From Pseudomonas sp. P818 (lineage in GTDB: Bacteria; Pseudomonadota; Gammaproteobacteria; Pseudomonadales; Pseudomonadaceae), in NCBI RefSeq assembly GCF_000418555.1, contig NZ_ATKM01000001.1, positions 124,001-188,000 of the forward strand: DNA of 64,000 bases, in the 5' to 3' direction. Every line of letters begins with the position of its first letter. Within the stretch, counting starts at the first letter, position 1. Under the pieces are notes generated by a model. It was not told the origin of the DNA. It searched no databases and saw only the letters and a list, made by a program, of their open reading frames with translations. Below, one piece after another: positions 54,625-63,331 of this stretch. A program made the translations under genes and the position numbers.

Positions 54625-55749
54625 ATGATGCGACATCCACGAGTCTGGATGGGCCTCCTGCTGTGGCTGGCATTAGGCTCGGCGCACGCCCAGTGGACGG
54701 TCAACATGACGCCCGGTGTAACCGACGTCAGCCGCTCCGTGTTCGACCTGCACATGACCATTTTCTGGATCTGTGTGGTGATCGGCATACTGGTATTCGG
54801 CGCCATGTTCTGGTCGATGATCATGCACCGCCGCTCCACCGGCCAGGAGCCCGCGCACTTCCACGAAAGTACCACCGTCGAGATTCTCTGGACCGTCGTG
54901 CCACTGGCCATTCTGGTGGTGATGGCGATCCCGGCGACCAAGACGCTGATCGAGATCTACGACACCTCCGAGTCCGAACTGGACATCCAGATCACCGGCT
55001 ATCAGTGGAAGTGGCACTACAAATACCTGGGCCAGGATGTCGAGTTCTTCAGCAACCTGACCACGCCACGCTCGCAGATCAACAACCGCGAAGCCAAGGG
55101 CGAACACTACCTGCTTGAGGTCGACGAGCCGCTGGTGGTGCCGGTCGGCACCAAGGTGCGCTTCTTGATCACTGCCGCCGACGTCATCCACTCCTGGTGG
55201 GTGCCGGCGCTGGCGGTGAAGAAGGACGCCATCCCCGGCTTCATCAACGAGTCCTGGACGCGCATCGAGGAGCCGGGCATCTACCGCGGCCAATGCACCG
55301 AGCTGTGCGGCAAGGATCACGGCTTCATGCCGGTGGTGGTCGAGGCCAAGTCCAAGGAGGACTTCGACGCCTGGCTGGCCGAGCGCAAGCAGGCTGCGGC
55401 CGCCGAGCGCGAGCTGACCAGCAAGGAGTGGACCATGGAAGAGCTGATGGCGCGCGGCGAGAAGGCCTACAACACTTCCTGCGCAGCCTGCCACCAACCC
55501 ACTGGTGAGGGTCTGCCGCCGATGTTCCCGGCGCTCAAGGGCTCGTCCATCGCCAAAGGGCCAGCCGAGGGTCATATCGACATCGTCTACCACGGCAAGC
55601 CGGGCACCTCCATGGCTGCCTTCGGCAAGCAGCTGTCGCCGGTCGACCTGGCCGCCATCATCACCTACGAGCGCAACGCCTGGGGCAACAATGTCGGTGA
55701 CATGGTCACGCCCAAGGACATTCTCGATTTCTCCAAGGCGCAGGAGTAA
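54625..55749 (+). CDS. coxB: Cytochrome c oxidase subunit II with fused cytochrome c domain
   Basis: A 374-residue subunit of the aa3 oxidase. Signal peptide (about 1-23), two membrane helices, then the CuA domain with CTELCGKDHGFM (C224, C228, H232, M235). A C-terminal cytochrome c domain carries CAACH at 286-290. It accepts electrons from cytochrome c and passes them to subunit I. AAGGGGAACCC precedes the ATG. Confidence 0.96.
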   Translation: MMRHPRVWMGLLLWLALGSAHAQWTVNMTPGVTDVSRSVFDLHMTIFWICVVIGILVFGAMFWSMIMHRRSTGQEPAHFHESTTVEILWTVVPLAILVVMAIPATKTLIEIYDTSESELDIQITGYQWKWHYKYLGQDVEFFSNLTTPRSQINNREAKGEHYLLEVDEPLVVPVGTKVRFLITAADVIHSWWVPALAVKKDAIPGFINESWTRIEEPGIYRGQCTELCGKDHGFMPVVVEAKSKEDFDAWLAERKQAAAAERELTSKEWTMEELMARGEKAYNTSCAACHQPTGEGLPPMFPALKGSSIAKGPAEGHIDIVYHGKPGTSMAAFGKQLSPVDLAAIITYERNAWGNNVGDMVTPKDILDFSKAQE

Positions 55750-55753
55750 GGAC

Positions 55754-57337
55754 ATGAGTGCAGTGATCGACCACGGTCATACTGACCACCACCATGGCCC
55801 GGCCAAGGGCCTGATGCGCTGGGTGCTGACCACCAACCACAAGGACATCGGCACGATGTACCTGTGGTTCAGCTTCTGCATGTTCCTGCTGGGCGGCTCG
55901 ATGGCCATGGTCATCCGCGCTGAGCTGTTCCAGCCGGGCCTGCAGATCGTGCAGCCGGAATTCTTCAACCAGATGACCACCATGCACGGCCTGATCATGG
56001 TCTTCGGCGCGGTGATGCCGGCCTTCGTCGGCCTGGCCAACTGGATGATCCCGCTGATGATCGGCGCGCCGGACATGGCCCTGCCGCGGATGAACAACTT
56101 CAGCTTCTGGCTGCTACCGGCGGCCTTCGGCCTGCTGGTTTCGACGCTGTTCATGGAAGGTGGCGGGCCGAACTTTGGCTGGACCTTCTACGCGCCGTTG
56201 TCGACGACCTACGGGCCGGAGAGCACCACCTTCTTCATCTTCGCCGTGCACCTGATGGGCATCAGTTCGATCATGGGGGCGATCAACGTGGTCGCCACCA
56301 TCCTCAACCTGCGCGCTCCCGGCATGACCCTGATGAAGATGCCGCTGTTCGTCTGGACCTGGCTGATCACCGCCTTCCTGCTGATCGCGGTGATGCCGGT
56401 GCTGGCCGGTTGCGTGACCATGATGCTGATGGACATCCACTTCGGCACCAGCTTCTTCAATGCCGCTGGTGGTGGCGACCCGGTCCTGTTCCAGCACGTG
56501 TTCTGGTTCTTCGGCCACCCCGAGGTATACATCATGATCCTGCCCGCCTTCGGTGCGGTCAGCTCGATCATCCCGGCCTTCGCACGCAAGCCGCTGTTCG
56601 GCTACACCTCGATGGTCTACGCCACCGCGGCGATCGCCTTCCTGTCCTTCATCGTCTGGGCGCACCACATGTTCACCGTCGGCATCCCGCTGACCGGCGA
56701 GCTGTTCTTCATGTACGCCACCATGCTGATCGCCGTGCCCACCGGGGTGAAGGTGTTCAACTGGGCCAGCACCATGTGGCAGGGCTCGATGACCTTCGAG
56801 GCGCCGATGCTGTTCTCGGTGGCCTTCGTCATCCTCTTCACCATTGGTGGTTTCTCCGGGTTGATGCTGGCCATCGCGCCGTCGGACTTCCAGTATCACG
56901 ACACCTATTTCGTGGTGGCGCACTTCCACTACGTGCTGGTGCCGGGGGCGATCTTCGGCATCTTCGCTTCGGCCTATTACTGGCTGCCGAAGTGGACTGG
57001 CCACATGTACGACGAAACCCTGGCCAAGCTGCATTTCTGGATGAGCTTCATCGGCATGAACCTGGCGTTCTTCCCGATGCACTTCGTCGGTCTGGCCGGT
57101 ATGCCGCGGCGTATCCCCGACTACAACATGATGTTCGCCAACTTCAACATGGTTTCCAGTATCGGCGCCTTCATGTTCGGGGCTACCCAGCTGCTGTTCC
57201 TGTTCATCGTCATCAAGTGCATCCGTGGCGGCAAGCCGGCCCCGGCCAAGCCCTGGGACGGTGCCGAAGGCCTGGAGTGGACGGTGCCGTCACCGGCGCC
57301 CTATCACACCTTCAGCACGCCGCCGGAAGTGAAATAG
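55754..57337 (+). CDS. coxA: Cytochrome c oxidase subunit I
   Basis: A 527-residue, twelve-helix subunit with heme a and the heme a3-CuB centre. WFFGHPEVYIMILPAFG holds the H-Y crosslink pair and the E of the D-channel; VWAHHMFTVG gives the CuB histidines; HFHYVLVPG the heme ligands. Start at ATG 55754, 4 bases after coxB. Confidence 0.97.
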   Translation: MSAVIDHGHTDHHHGPAKGLMRWVLTTNHKDIGTMYLWFSFCMFLLGGSMAMVIRAELFQPGLQIVQPEFFNQMTTMHGLIMVFGAVMPAFVGLANWMIPLMIGAPDMALPRMNNFSFWLLPAAFGLLVSTLFMEGGGPNFGWTFYAPLSTTYGPESTTFFIFAVHLMGISSIMGAINVVATILNLRAPGMTLMKMPLFVWTWLITAFLLIAVMPVLAGCVTMMLMDIHFGTSFFNAAGGGDPVLFQHVFWFFGHPEVYIMILPAFGAVSSIIPAFARKPLFGYTSMVYATAAIAFLSFIVWAHHMFTVGIPLTGELFFMYATMLIAVPTGVKVFNWASTMWQGSMTFEAPMLFSVAFVILFTIGGFSGLMLAIAPSDFQYHDTYFVVAHFHYVLVPGAIFGIFASAYYWLPKWTGHMYDETLAKLHFWMSFIGMNLAFFPMHFVGLAGMPRRIPDYNMMFANFNMVSSIGAFMFGATQLLFLFIVIKCIRGGKPAPAKPWDGAEGLEWTVPSPAPYHTFSTPPEVK

Positions 57338-57347
57338 GAGGTCTGCC

Positions 57348-57914
57348 GTGAGCGAGGTCATCGCGACTCGTCGCCTGGTTACCCGTCTGCTGCTCGTGGT
57401 GGTGGTGATGTTCTGCTTCGGCATCTTCGTCCTGCCACCGTTTTACGACGCCATGTGCCGGGTATTCGGCATCAACGGCAAGACGGCCGGGGCTTACCAG
57501 GGCGAGCAGTTGGTGGACGAGCAGCGCCAGGTGCGCGTGCAGTTTCTCGCCACCAACGCTGCCGGGATGGTCTGGGAGTTCGGCCCGCAGGCCGACGAGA
57601 TCCTGGTCCATCCGGGGGAAGCGCGCGACATGCTGTTCGTCGCCTACAACCCCAGCGACAAGCCAATGAGCGCGCAGGCGATTCCCAGCGTATCGCCATC
57701 GAAAGCGGCGGCCTTCTTTCACAAGACCGAGTGCTTCTGCTTCACCCAGCAGGTGCTGCAACCGGGTGAGCGCATCGAGATGCCGGTGCGCTTCATCGTC
57801 GACCGCGACCTGCCGCAGGACGTGAAGCACCTGACCCTGGGCTACACCCTGTTCGATATCACCGAACGCAAACCGCCAGTGGCACAGGCGACCCTTGCTC
57901 GGGCGACTCCATAA
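57348..57914 (+). CDS. ctaG: Cytochrome c oxidase copper chaperone (CtaG/Cox11)
   Basis: A 188-residue membrane-anchored protein that delivers copper to CuB of subunit I. One membrane helix (about 17-36) and the C-F-C-F motif of KTECFCFTQQVL are present. It starts with GTG after an AGGAGG site and lies between coxA and coxC, as in other alpha- and gammaproteobacteria. Confidence 0.93.
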   Translation: MSEVIATRRLVTRLLLVVVVMFCFGIFVLPPFYDAMCRVFGINGKTAGAYQGEQLVDEQRQVRVQFLATNAAGMVWEFGPQADEILVHPGEARDMLFVAYNPSDKPMSAQAIPSVSPSKAAAFFHKTECFCFTQQVLQPGERIEMPVRFIVDRDLPQDVKHLTLGYTLFDITERKPPVAQATLARATP

Positions 57915-57925
57915 GGAGAACAACA

Positions 57926-58822
57926 ATGTCGAGTCACCAAAGTCACGAGAACTATTACGTACCGGCACAAAGCAAATGGCCCATCGTCGCCACCATCGGT
58001 CTGCTGGTGAGCTTCTTTGGCGTCGGCACCTGGTTCAACGACCTGTCGGCGGGGCGTGAAGGTTCCAACGGACCGCTGATCTTCTTCGTCGGCGGGTTGA
58101 TCCTGGCCTGGATGCTGTTCGGCTGGTTCGGCAACGTTATCAAGGAAAGCCGTGCCGGCCTCTACAGCGCGCAGATGGATCGTTCCTTCCGCTGGGGCAT
58201 GAGCTGGTTCATCTTCTCCGAGGTGATGTTCTTCGCCGCCTTTTTCGGCGCGCTGTTCTACATCCGCGCCTGGTCTGGCCCCTGGCTTGGCGGCGAGGGC
58301 GACAAGGGCATCGCCAACATGCTCTGGGAAGGTTTCGAGTACAGCTGGCCGATGCTGCAGAACCCTGACTCCAAACTGTTCCCGCCACCGAGCGGGGTGA
58401 TCGACCCCTGGCATCTGCCGCTGGTCAACACCATCTTGCTGGTGTCCTCCAGCTTCACCATCACCTTCGCCCACCATTCCCTGAAGAAGAATCACCGTGG
58501 CCCGCTCAAGGCCTGGCTGGCCGCGACCATCGTGCTGGCCCTGGCGTTCCTGTTCTTTCAGGTCGAGGAGTACATCGAGGCCTACACCGAGCTCGGGCTG
58601 ACCCTGGGCTCAGGTATCTACGGCGCGACCTTCTTCATGCTCACCGGCTTCCACGGTGCGCACGTGACGCTCGGTACGTTGATTCTGGTGGTGATGCTGG
58701 TACGCATCATGCGCGGGCACTTCGATCCCGATCAGCATTTCGGTTTCGAAGCGGCCGCCTGGTACTGGCACTTCGTCGACGTGGTCTGGCTCGGCCTGTT
58801 CATCTTCGTCTATGTGCTTTAG
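57926..58822 (+). CDS. coxC: Cytochrome c oxidase subunit III
   Basis: A 298-residue subunit with seven membrane helices; WFIFSEVMFFAAFFGALFYIRA and TGFHGAHVTLGTLIL are family motifs. AAGGAGAACAAC precedes the ATG. It completes the core of the aa3 oxidase. Confidence 0.95.
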   Translation: MSSHQSHENYYVPAQSKWPIVATIGLLVSFFGVGTWFNDLSAGREGSNGPLIFFVGGLILAWMLFGWFGNVIKESRAGLYSAQMDRSFRWGMSWFIFSEVMFFAAFFGALFYIRAWSGPWLGGEGDKGIANMLWEGFEYSWPMLQNPDSKLFPPPSGVIDPWHLPLVNTILLVSSSFTITFAHHSLKKNHRGPLKAWLAATIVLALAFLFFQVEEYIEAYTELGLTLGSGIYGATFFMLTGFHGAHVTLGTLILVVMLVRIMRGHFDPDQHFGFEAAAWYWHFVDVVWLGLFIFVYVL

Positions 58823-58839
58823 CGGCTGCCGCTTTTGGC

Positions 58840-59043
58840 CTACCAGGTGACATGAGAGACCAGTTGCCCTGAGTAGAAGCCCCAGGCGATCAGGGCAACG
58901 GTAATGGCGGTCAGGCCGACACGGACAGTCAGAGCGCCTACCACGCGGGAACCATGGCCTTCGTCCTTGACCAGGAAGAACAGGCCGCTGAACAGGCTGG
59001 CGAGAGTGGCCAGCAGCATGAGGATGATCGCGGCCTTGAGCAT
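58840..59043 (-). CDS. DUF2909 twin-helix membrane protein
   Basis: A 67-residue protein with two membrane helices, MLKAAIILMLLATLASLFSG and TVRVGLTAITVALIAWGF. The DUF2909 family is regularly encoded in proteobacterial cox clusters, on the opposite strand to surf1 here. Its role is unknown. Confidence 0.85.
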   Translation of the reverse strand: MLKAAIILMLLATLASLFSGLFFLVKDEGHGSRVVGALTVRVGLTAITVALIAWGFYSGQLVSHVTW

Positions 59044-59114
59044 GCGAGACTCCGGGGGATTGAAGTGATGCAATGCAGTATAGCCAGCAACCCCGATCGT
59101 AACGGCAGGGCGCA

Positions 59115-59846
59115 ATGAGCGCCTTCCGTCCTGGTTGGCTACCCAGCCTGCTGGTCGCCCTGTTGTTGCCGGGCCTGGTCTGGCTGGGCTTCTGGCAGTT
59201 GCAGCGTGGCGATGAGAAGCGCCAGCTGCTGGCCAGCTTCGAGGCGCGGCGTCAGGCCGAGCCAGTCAGCCTCGAGCAGCTCGAACCCATGCGTGATCCG
59301 GCTTACCGCCGCGTGCAGCTGCGCGGGCACTTAGACAGCGAGCACAGCCTGTTGCTCGATAGCCGCGTCCGCGATGGCCATGCCGGCGTCGAGTTGCTGC
59401 AACCTTTCTATGACCAGTCCAGTGGCCTCTGGGTACTGCTCAACCGCGGTTGGCTGCCCTGGCCGGACCGGCGCACAACACCGCAATTCGATACCCCGGA
59501 TGGCGTGCTGCAACTCACGGCCTGGGTCTACGTCGCACCTTCTGGCGGTCTGAATCTGCGCTCCGGTGCAGCGACCGATGGCTGGCCGCGGCTGATCACC
59601 CAGGTCGAGGCGGAAAATCTCTGGCAGCAACTGGGCCGCGGTGGCCTGCCGTTCGAAGCGCGGCTGGAGGATGGTCCGGCCAGCTATCGGGTCGACTGGC
59701 CGGTGGTGGCCATGAGCCCGAGCAAGCATCTGGGCTATGCGGTGCAGTGGTTCGCCCTGGCGGCCGCGCTGCTGGGCCTGTTCATCTATCTCGGAATTCA
59801 CAACGCACGGGAGAGCCGTCATGAACCCAGCCATCGCCATGCCTGA
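59115..59846 (+). CDS. SURF1-family oxidase assembly protein
   Basis: A 243-residue protein with membrane helices at both ends (residues 8-28 and 214-232) around an outer domain. WLGFWQLQRGDEKRQLL, LLNRGWLPWP and the C-terminal HLGYAVQWFALA are SURF1 motifs. It helps insert heme a into subunit I. Its end overlaps the next gene by 26 bases. Confidence 0.92.
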   Translation: MSAFRPGWLPSLLVALLLPGLVWLGFWQLQRGDEKRQLLASFEARRQAEPVSLEQLEPMRDPAYRRVQLRGHLDSEHSLLLDSRVRDGHAGVELLQPFYDQSSGLWVLLNRGWLPWPDRRTTPQFDTPDGVLQLTAWVYVAPSGGLNLRSGAATDGWPRLITQVEAENLWQQLGRGGLPFEARLEDGPASYRVDWPVVAMSPSKHLGYAVQWFALAAALLGLFIYLGIHNARESRHEPSHRHA

Positions 59847-60399
59847 GGCTCCGCGCAAGGGCCGTGGGCGCCTGCAGTTGCTGCTGATCCTGGCCATTGC
59901 CGTCGGGCCCATGTTCCTCGCCAGTGCCATGTATCAGTGGCGCTTCTGGGTGCCGGAAACGCGCAGCTACCACGGCGTGCTGATCGGCGACGGCCGCACT
60001 CTGGCCGACCTCGGCGTCAAGGGCGAAGTCGAGCCGCGCTGGCAGATTCTGGTGACGGCACCGGGTGCCTGTGAGGCCGACTGCCAGCAGCTGGTCTACC
60101 TCGCGCGGCAGATCCAGATCGGCCTCAACCGCGAGACGTCCCGTGCCAGCCATGGTCTGGCGCTGGCCGAGCCACTGCCGGACGACTACGACGCCAAACT
60201 CAAGCGCGAGTACCCGCAGCTTGGGCGCTATCAACTGGATCTGCAGGCCTACGACAAGGCCGCCGAGGCGGTGCCCGGTGCGCAGCTGTGGCTGGCCGAC
60301 CCGCACGGCAATCTGGTGCTGCGCTATCCGGCCGGCAGCAACGGCAAGGCGATTCTCGATGATCTGCGTTACCTGCTGAAAATTTCCCTGATCGGCTGA
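59821..60399 (+). CDS. Cox-cluster membrane protein, unknown
   Basis: A 192-residue protein with one N-terminal membrane helix (about 20-40) and a periplasmic domain that resembles a Sco/thioredoxin fold (RWQILVTAPGACEADCQQLVYLARQIQ; C-x3-C at residues 81 and 85). It may be a copper or redox helper of oxidase assembly. ATG 59821 was chosen as it gives the membrane helix and lies within the surf1-like gene. Confidence 0.7.
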   Translation: MNPAIAMPEAPRKGRGRLQLLLILAIAVGPMFLASAMYQWRFWVPETRSYHGVLIGDGRTLADLGVKGEVEPRWQILVTAPGACEADCQQLVYLARQIQIGLNRETSRASHGLALAEPLPDDYDAKLKREYPQLGRYQLDLQAYDKAAEAVPGAQLWLADPHGNLVLRYPAGSNGKAILDDLRYLLKISLIG

Positions 60400-60454
60400 C
60401 GCTTCGTCCTGTCCATATCGACAGCGCGCCAAGCCCCGTGCCCAAGGAGTCGAC

Positions 60455-61510
60455 ATGCACAAACCCGGTTATCGCCTAGCGTTGTTCGCGACCCTCCTGA
60501 CCGTGGTGGTGGTGCTTTTAGGTGCCTACACCCGCCTGACCCATGCCGGTCTCGGTTGCCCGGATTGGCCGGGTTGTTACGGCTTTCTCGGCGTGCCGAT
60601 GAGCGAGCACAAGCAGGCCATCGCCGAAGCGCGCTTCCCCGAGGCACCGGTGGAAGTCGCCAAGGGCTGGTACGAGATGATCCACCGCTACTTCGCAGGC
60701 GCGCTCGGGTTGGTGATCCTGATCATCGCCATCCAGGCCGTGCGCCGTCGTGAGGAGCCCATGCAACCCGTCAAACTGCCGCTGGCGATCCTGGCGCTGG
60801 TGATCCTGCAGGGCGCATTCGGCATGTGGACGGTCACCCTGCAGCTGTGGCCGCAGGTGGTCACCGCCCACCTGCTCGGCGGCTTCGCCACTCTCAGCCT
60901 GCTGACCTTGCTCACCTTGCGTCTGTCCGGGCGCTTCGCCCCGCTGCAATTGCCGGGGCGCCTGCGTGCCCTGGCGGCGGCATGCCTGCTGCTGGTGATC
61001 GGGCAGATCGCCCTGGGCGGCTGGGTCAGTTCCAACTACGCCGCGGTCGCCTGCGTCGACCTGCCCACCTGCCATGGTGAATGGTGGCCGGCGATGGACT
61101 TCGGCAAGGGCTTTCACCTGACCCAGCATATCGGCCCCAACTACCTGGGCGGGCAGCTCGACAGCGACGCGCGCACCGCCATTCACATGAGCCATCGCAT
61201 CGGTGCGCTGCTGGTCACGCTGGCGCTGCTGGTCCTGGCCTGGCGACTGCACACGGCCGGGCTGCCGCGCCTGGCCGGGTTGCTGCTGCTGGCGTTGGCC
61301 GTGCAGGTCGGCCTGGGCATCAGCAACGTGGTCTTCCACCTGCCGCTGCTGGTGGCAGTGGCGCACAACGCAGGCGGCGCCGCTCTGCTACTGACCATGG
61401 TGCTGATCAACTATCGCCTGCGGGCACCCTCTGCGGCAGCTCGTGCGGCATCCGATGTAGCGGAAAGGCGCACGACTCTGATTTCCAACGGTCTGGTTCA
61501 AGGCCGGTAA
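60455..61510 (+). CDS. ctaA: Heme A synthase (COX15/CtaA)
   Basis: A 351-residue eight-helix protein that oxidises heme O to heme A. THAGLGCPDWPGCYGF and CVDLPTCHGEWWPAM hold the two cysteine pairs, and MIHRYFAGALG and MSHRIGALLV hold the heme histidines. AAGGAG precedes the ATG. Confidence 0.94.
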   Translation: MHKPGYRLALFATLLTVVVVLLGAYTRLTHAGLGCPDWPGCYGFLGVPMSEHKQAIAEARFPEAPVEVAKGWYEMIHRYFAGALGLVILIIAIQAVRRREEPMQPVKLPLAILALVILQGAFGMWTVTLQLWPQVVTAHLLGGFATLSLLTLLTLRLSGRFAPLQLPGRLRALAAACLLLVIGQIALGGWVSSNYAAVACVDLPTCHGEWWPAMDFGKGFHLTQHIGPNYLGGQLDSDARTAIHMSHRIGALLVTLALLVLAWRLHTAGLPRLAGLLLLALAVQVGLGISNVVFHLPLLVAVAHNAGGAALLLTMVLINYRLRAPSAAARAASDVAERRTTLISNGLVQGR

Positions 61511-61533
61511 ATAACGAATCAAGGAGAAATGCC

Positions 61534-62433
61534 ATGGCGACGATGCTGAGCACTCACTCCGAGCGTGCCACCTGGCGCGATTATCTGGAGCTGACCAAGC
61601 CGCGGGTGGTGATGCTGATGCTGATCACCTCGCTGGTCGGCATGTTCCTCGCCACCCGTGCGGGCGTGCCCTGGACCGTGCTGTTGTTCGGCAACCTCGG
61701 TATCGGCTTGTGTGCCGGTGCGGCGGCGGCGGTCAACCATGTGGTGGATCGGCGCATCGACTCGATCATGGCGCGCACGCACAAGCGGCCGGTCACGGCT
61801 GGACGCGTTTCGCCGTTGGCTGCGCTGACTTTCGCCCTGGCTCTGGCCATTGCCGGTATGAGCCTGCTGATGGTGTTCACCAACGAACTGGCCGCCTGGC
61901 TGACCCTGGCTTCGCTGCTTGGTTACGCGGTGATCTACACCGGCTTTCTCAAGCGCGCCACACCGCAGAACATTGTGATCGGCGGCCTGGCGGGTGCTGC
62001 ACCGCCATTGCTGGGTTGGGTCGCCGTTACCGGGCACCTGAGTGCCGAGCCGCTGCTGCTGGTGCTGATCATCTTCGCCTGGACGCCGCCGCACTTCTGG
62101 GCGCTGGCCATTCATCGCAAGGCCGAATACGCCAAGGCCGACATCCCCATGCTGCCGGTGACCCACGGCGAGCACTACACCAAGGTGCATATCCTGCTCT
62201 ACACCCTGGTGATGTTCGCGGTGACCCTGCTGCCCTACGCCATCCATATGAGCGGGCCGCTGTACCTTGCCTGCGCCTTGCTGCTGGGCGGGCGCTTCCT
62301 GCACTGGGCCTGGGTGCTGTACCGTGACAGCAAACCGCACGCGGCGATCAACACCTTCAAGTACAGTATCTGGTACCTGTTCCTGCTGTTTATCGCGCTA
62401 CTCGCGGACCATTACCTGCTGCTGAATATCTAA
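61534..62433 (+). CDS. cyoE: Protoheme IX farnesyltransferase
   Basis: A 299-residue nine-helix prenyltransferase that converts heme B to heme O. NHVVDRRIDSIMARTHKRP is the N-x3-D-x3-D polyprenyl-diphosphate motif and YAKADIPMLPVTHG is also typical. AAGGAG precedes the ATG. Alternative name in cox clusters: ctaB. Confidence 0.95.
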   Translation: MATMLSTHSERATWRDYLELTKPRVVMLMLITSLVGMFLATRAGVPWTVLLFGNLGIGLCAGAAAAVNHVVDRRIDSIMARTHKRPVTAGRVSPLAALTFALALAIAGMSLLMVFTNELAAWLTLASLLGYAVIYTGFLKRATPQNIVIGGLAGAAPPLLGWVAVTGHLSAEPLLLVLIIFAWTPPHFWALAIHRKAEYAKADIPMLPVTHGEHYTKVHILLYTLVMFAVTLLPYAIHMSGPLYLACALLLGGRFLHWAWVLYRDSKPHAAINTFKYSIWYLFLLFIALLADHYLLLNI

Positions 62434-62441
62434 GGCTTTTC

Positions 62442-63074
62442 ATGACGCGTACCCACACAACGGTTTTCGTTCTTGTCGCCATCGTGGCCCTGGTGCTGGG
62501 CCTAACCGTCAACAAGGTGCTGAGCAGCAAGAGCCAAGGCGATCCGGCGGCGCTGCTCGATGCGGGTATCGTCCTGCTGCCACAGAACCGCAGCCTGCCG
62601 GCGCTGACCCTGGTCGATCAGGACGGCAAGGAAGTCGCGGTCGATCAGCTCAAGGGCGACTGGAAACTGCTGTTCTTCGGTTATACCTTCTGCCCGGACA
62701 TCTGCCCGGCCACCCTCGCCCAACTGCGTCAGCTGCAGACCCAATTGCCCGAGGAAACGCGCGCGCGGCTCGAGGTGGTGATGGTCAGCGTCGACCCGCA
62801 TCGCGATACGCCGGAGCAATTGAGCAAGTACCTGGGCTTCTTCAATGCGGGCTTCAAGGGCCTGACCGGCGAAGAGGAAACCCTGCAGAAATTCGCCAAT
62901 TCGGTGAGCATTCCCTACATCCCGGCCGATACCAGCAAGGAAAACTACACCGTCGATCACAGCGGCAACCTGGTGATCATCGGCCCGGATGGCACCCAGC
63001 GCGGCTTCATCCGTGCACCGATCAACAATGCCAAGCTGGCCGAGCAACTGCCGGCGCTGGTTTCCGGTAGCTGA
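62442..63074 (+). CDS. SCO1/SenC copper-delivery protein
   Basis: A 210-residue membrane-anchored thioredoxin-fold protein. GYTFCPDICPATLAQL contains the C-x3-C copper site and NYTVDHSGNL the copper histidine. It loads CuA in subunit II. It is the last cox-cluster gene before the repeats. Confidence 0.92.
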   Translation: MTRTHTTVFVLVAIVALVLGLTVNKVLSSKSQGDPAALLDAGIVLLPQNRSLPALTLVDQDGKEVAVDQLKGDWKLLFFGYTFCPDICPATLAQLRQLQTQLPEETRARLEVVMVSVDPHRDTPEQLSKYLGFFNAGFKGLTGEEETLQKFANSVSIPYIPADTSKENYTVDHSGNLVIIGPDGTQRGFIRAPINNAKLAEQLPALVSGS

Positions 63075-63201
63075 TCCGCTGGGCGCGCTACGCACCGCTA
63101 TTACCATCATTTCCCGGACTTCATGCGGGTACGGCCCCGAGGCAGACCCCTAGGGTGGGTCAGCGGCGCAAAAAGCCCCGGTCGTGTATACGCAACTGAG
63201 C

Positions 63202-63316
63202 GTGGTGCGCCGCGTAACCCACCAGGCGATGGAAAGCGTTGCGCCGATGGTGGGTTACGCCGCAGCAGATACAACGGGTTTCAACAGGCGAGACAGGCGG
63301 CTAACCCACCCTACGA
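63202..63316. repeat. Copy 2 of the dispersed intergenic repeat
   Basis: GTGGTGCGCCGCGTAACCCA ... GCCGATGGTGGGTTACGCC ... CGGCTAACCCACCCTACG, matching 39119-39239. The 257-base gap to the thrB gene also contains a decayed REP (TTCCCGGACTTCATGCGGG at 63111 on) and a GTAGGGTGGG-like hairpin half at 63151; no gene was seen. Confidence 0.7.
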
Positions 63317-63331
63317 AACGCGTCGATCCTG

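Noticed and set aside
55505..55753. An upstream extension of coxA
   Set aside because: It lies wholly inside coxB in another frame; the coxA ATG at 55754 gives the normal N-terminus.
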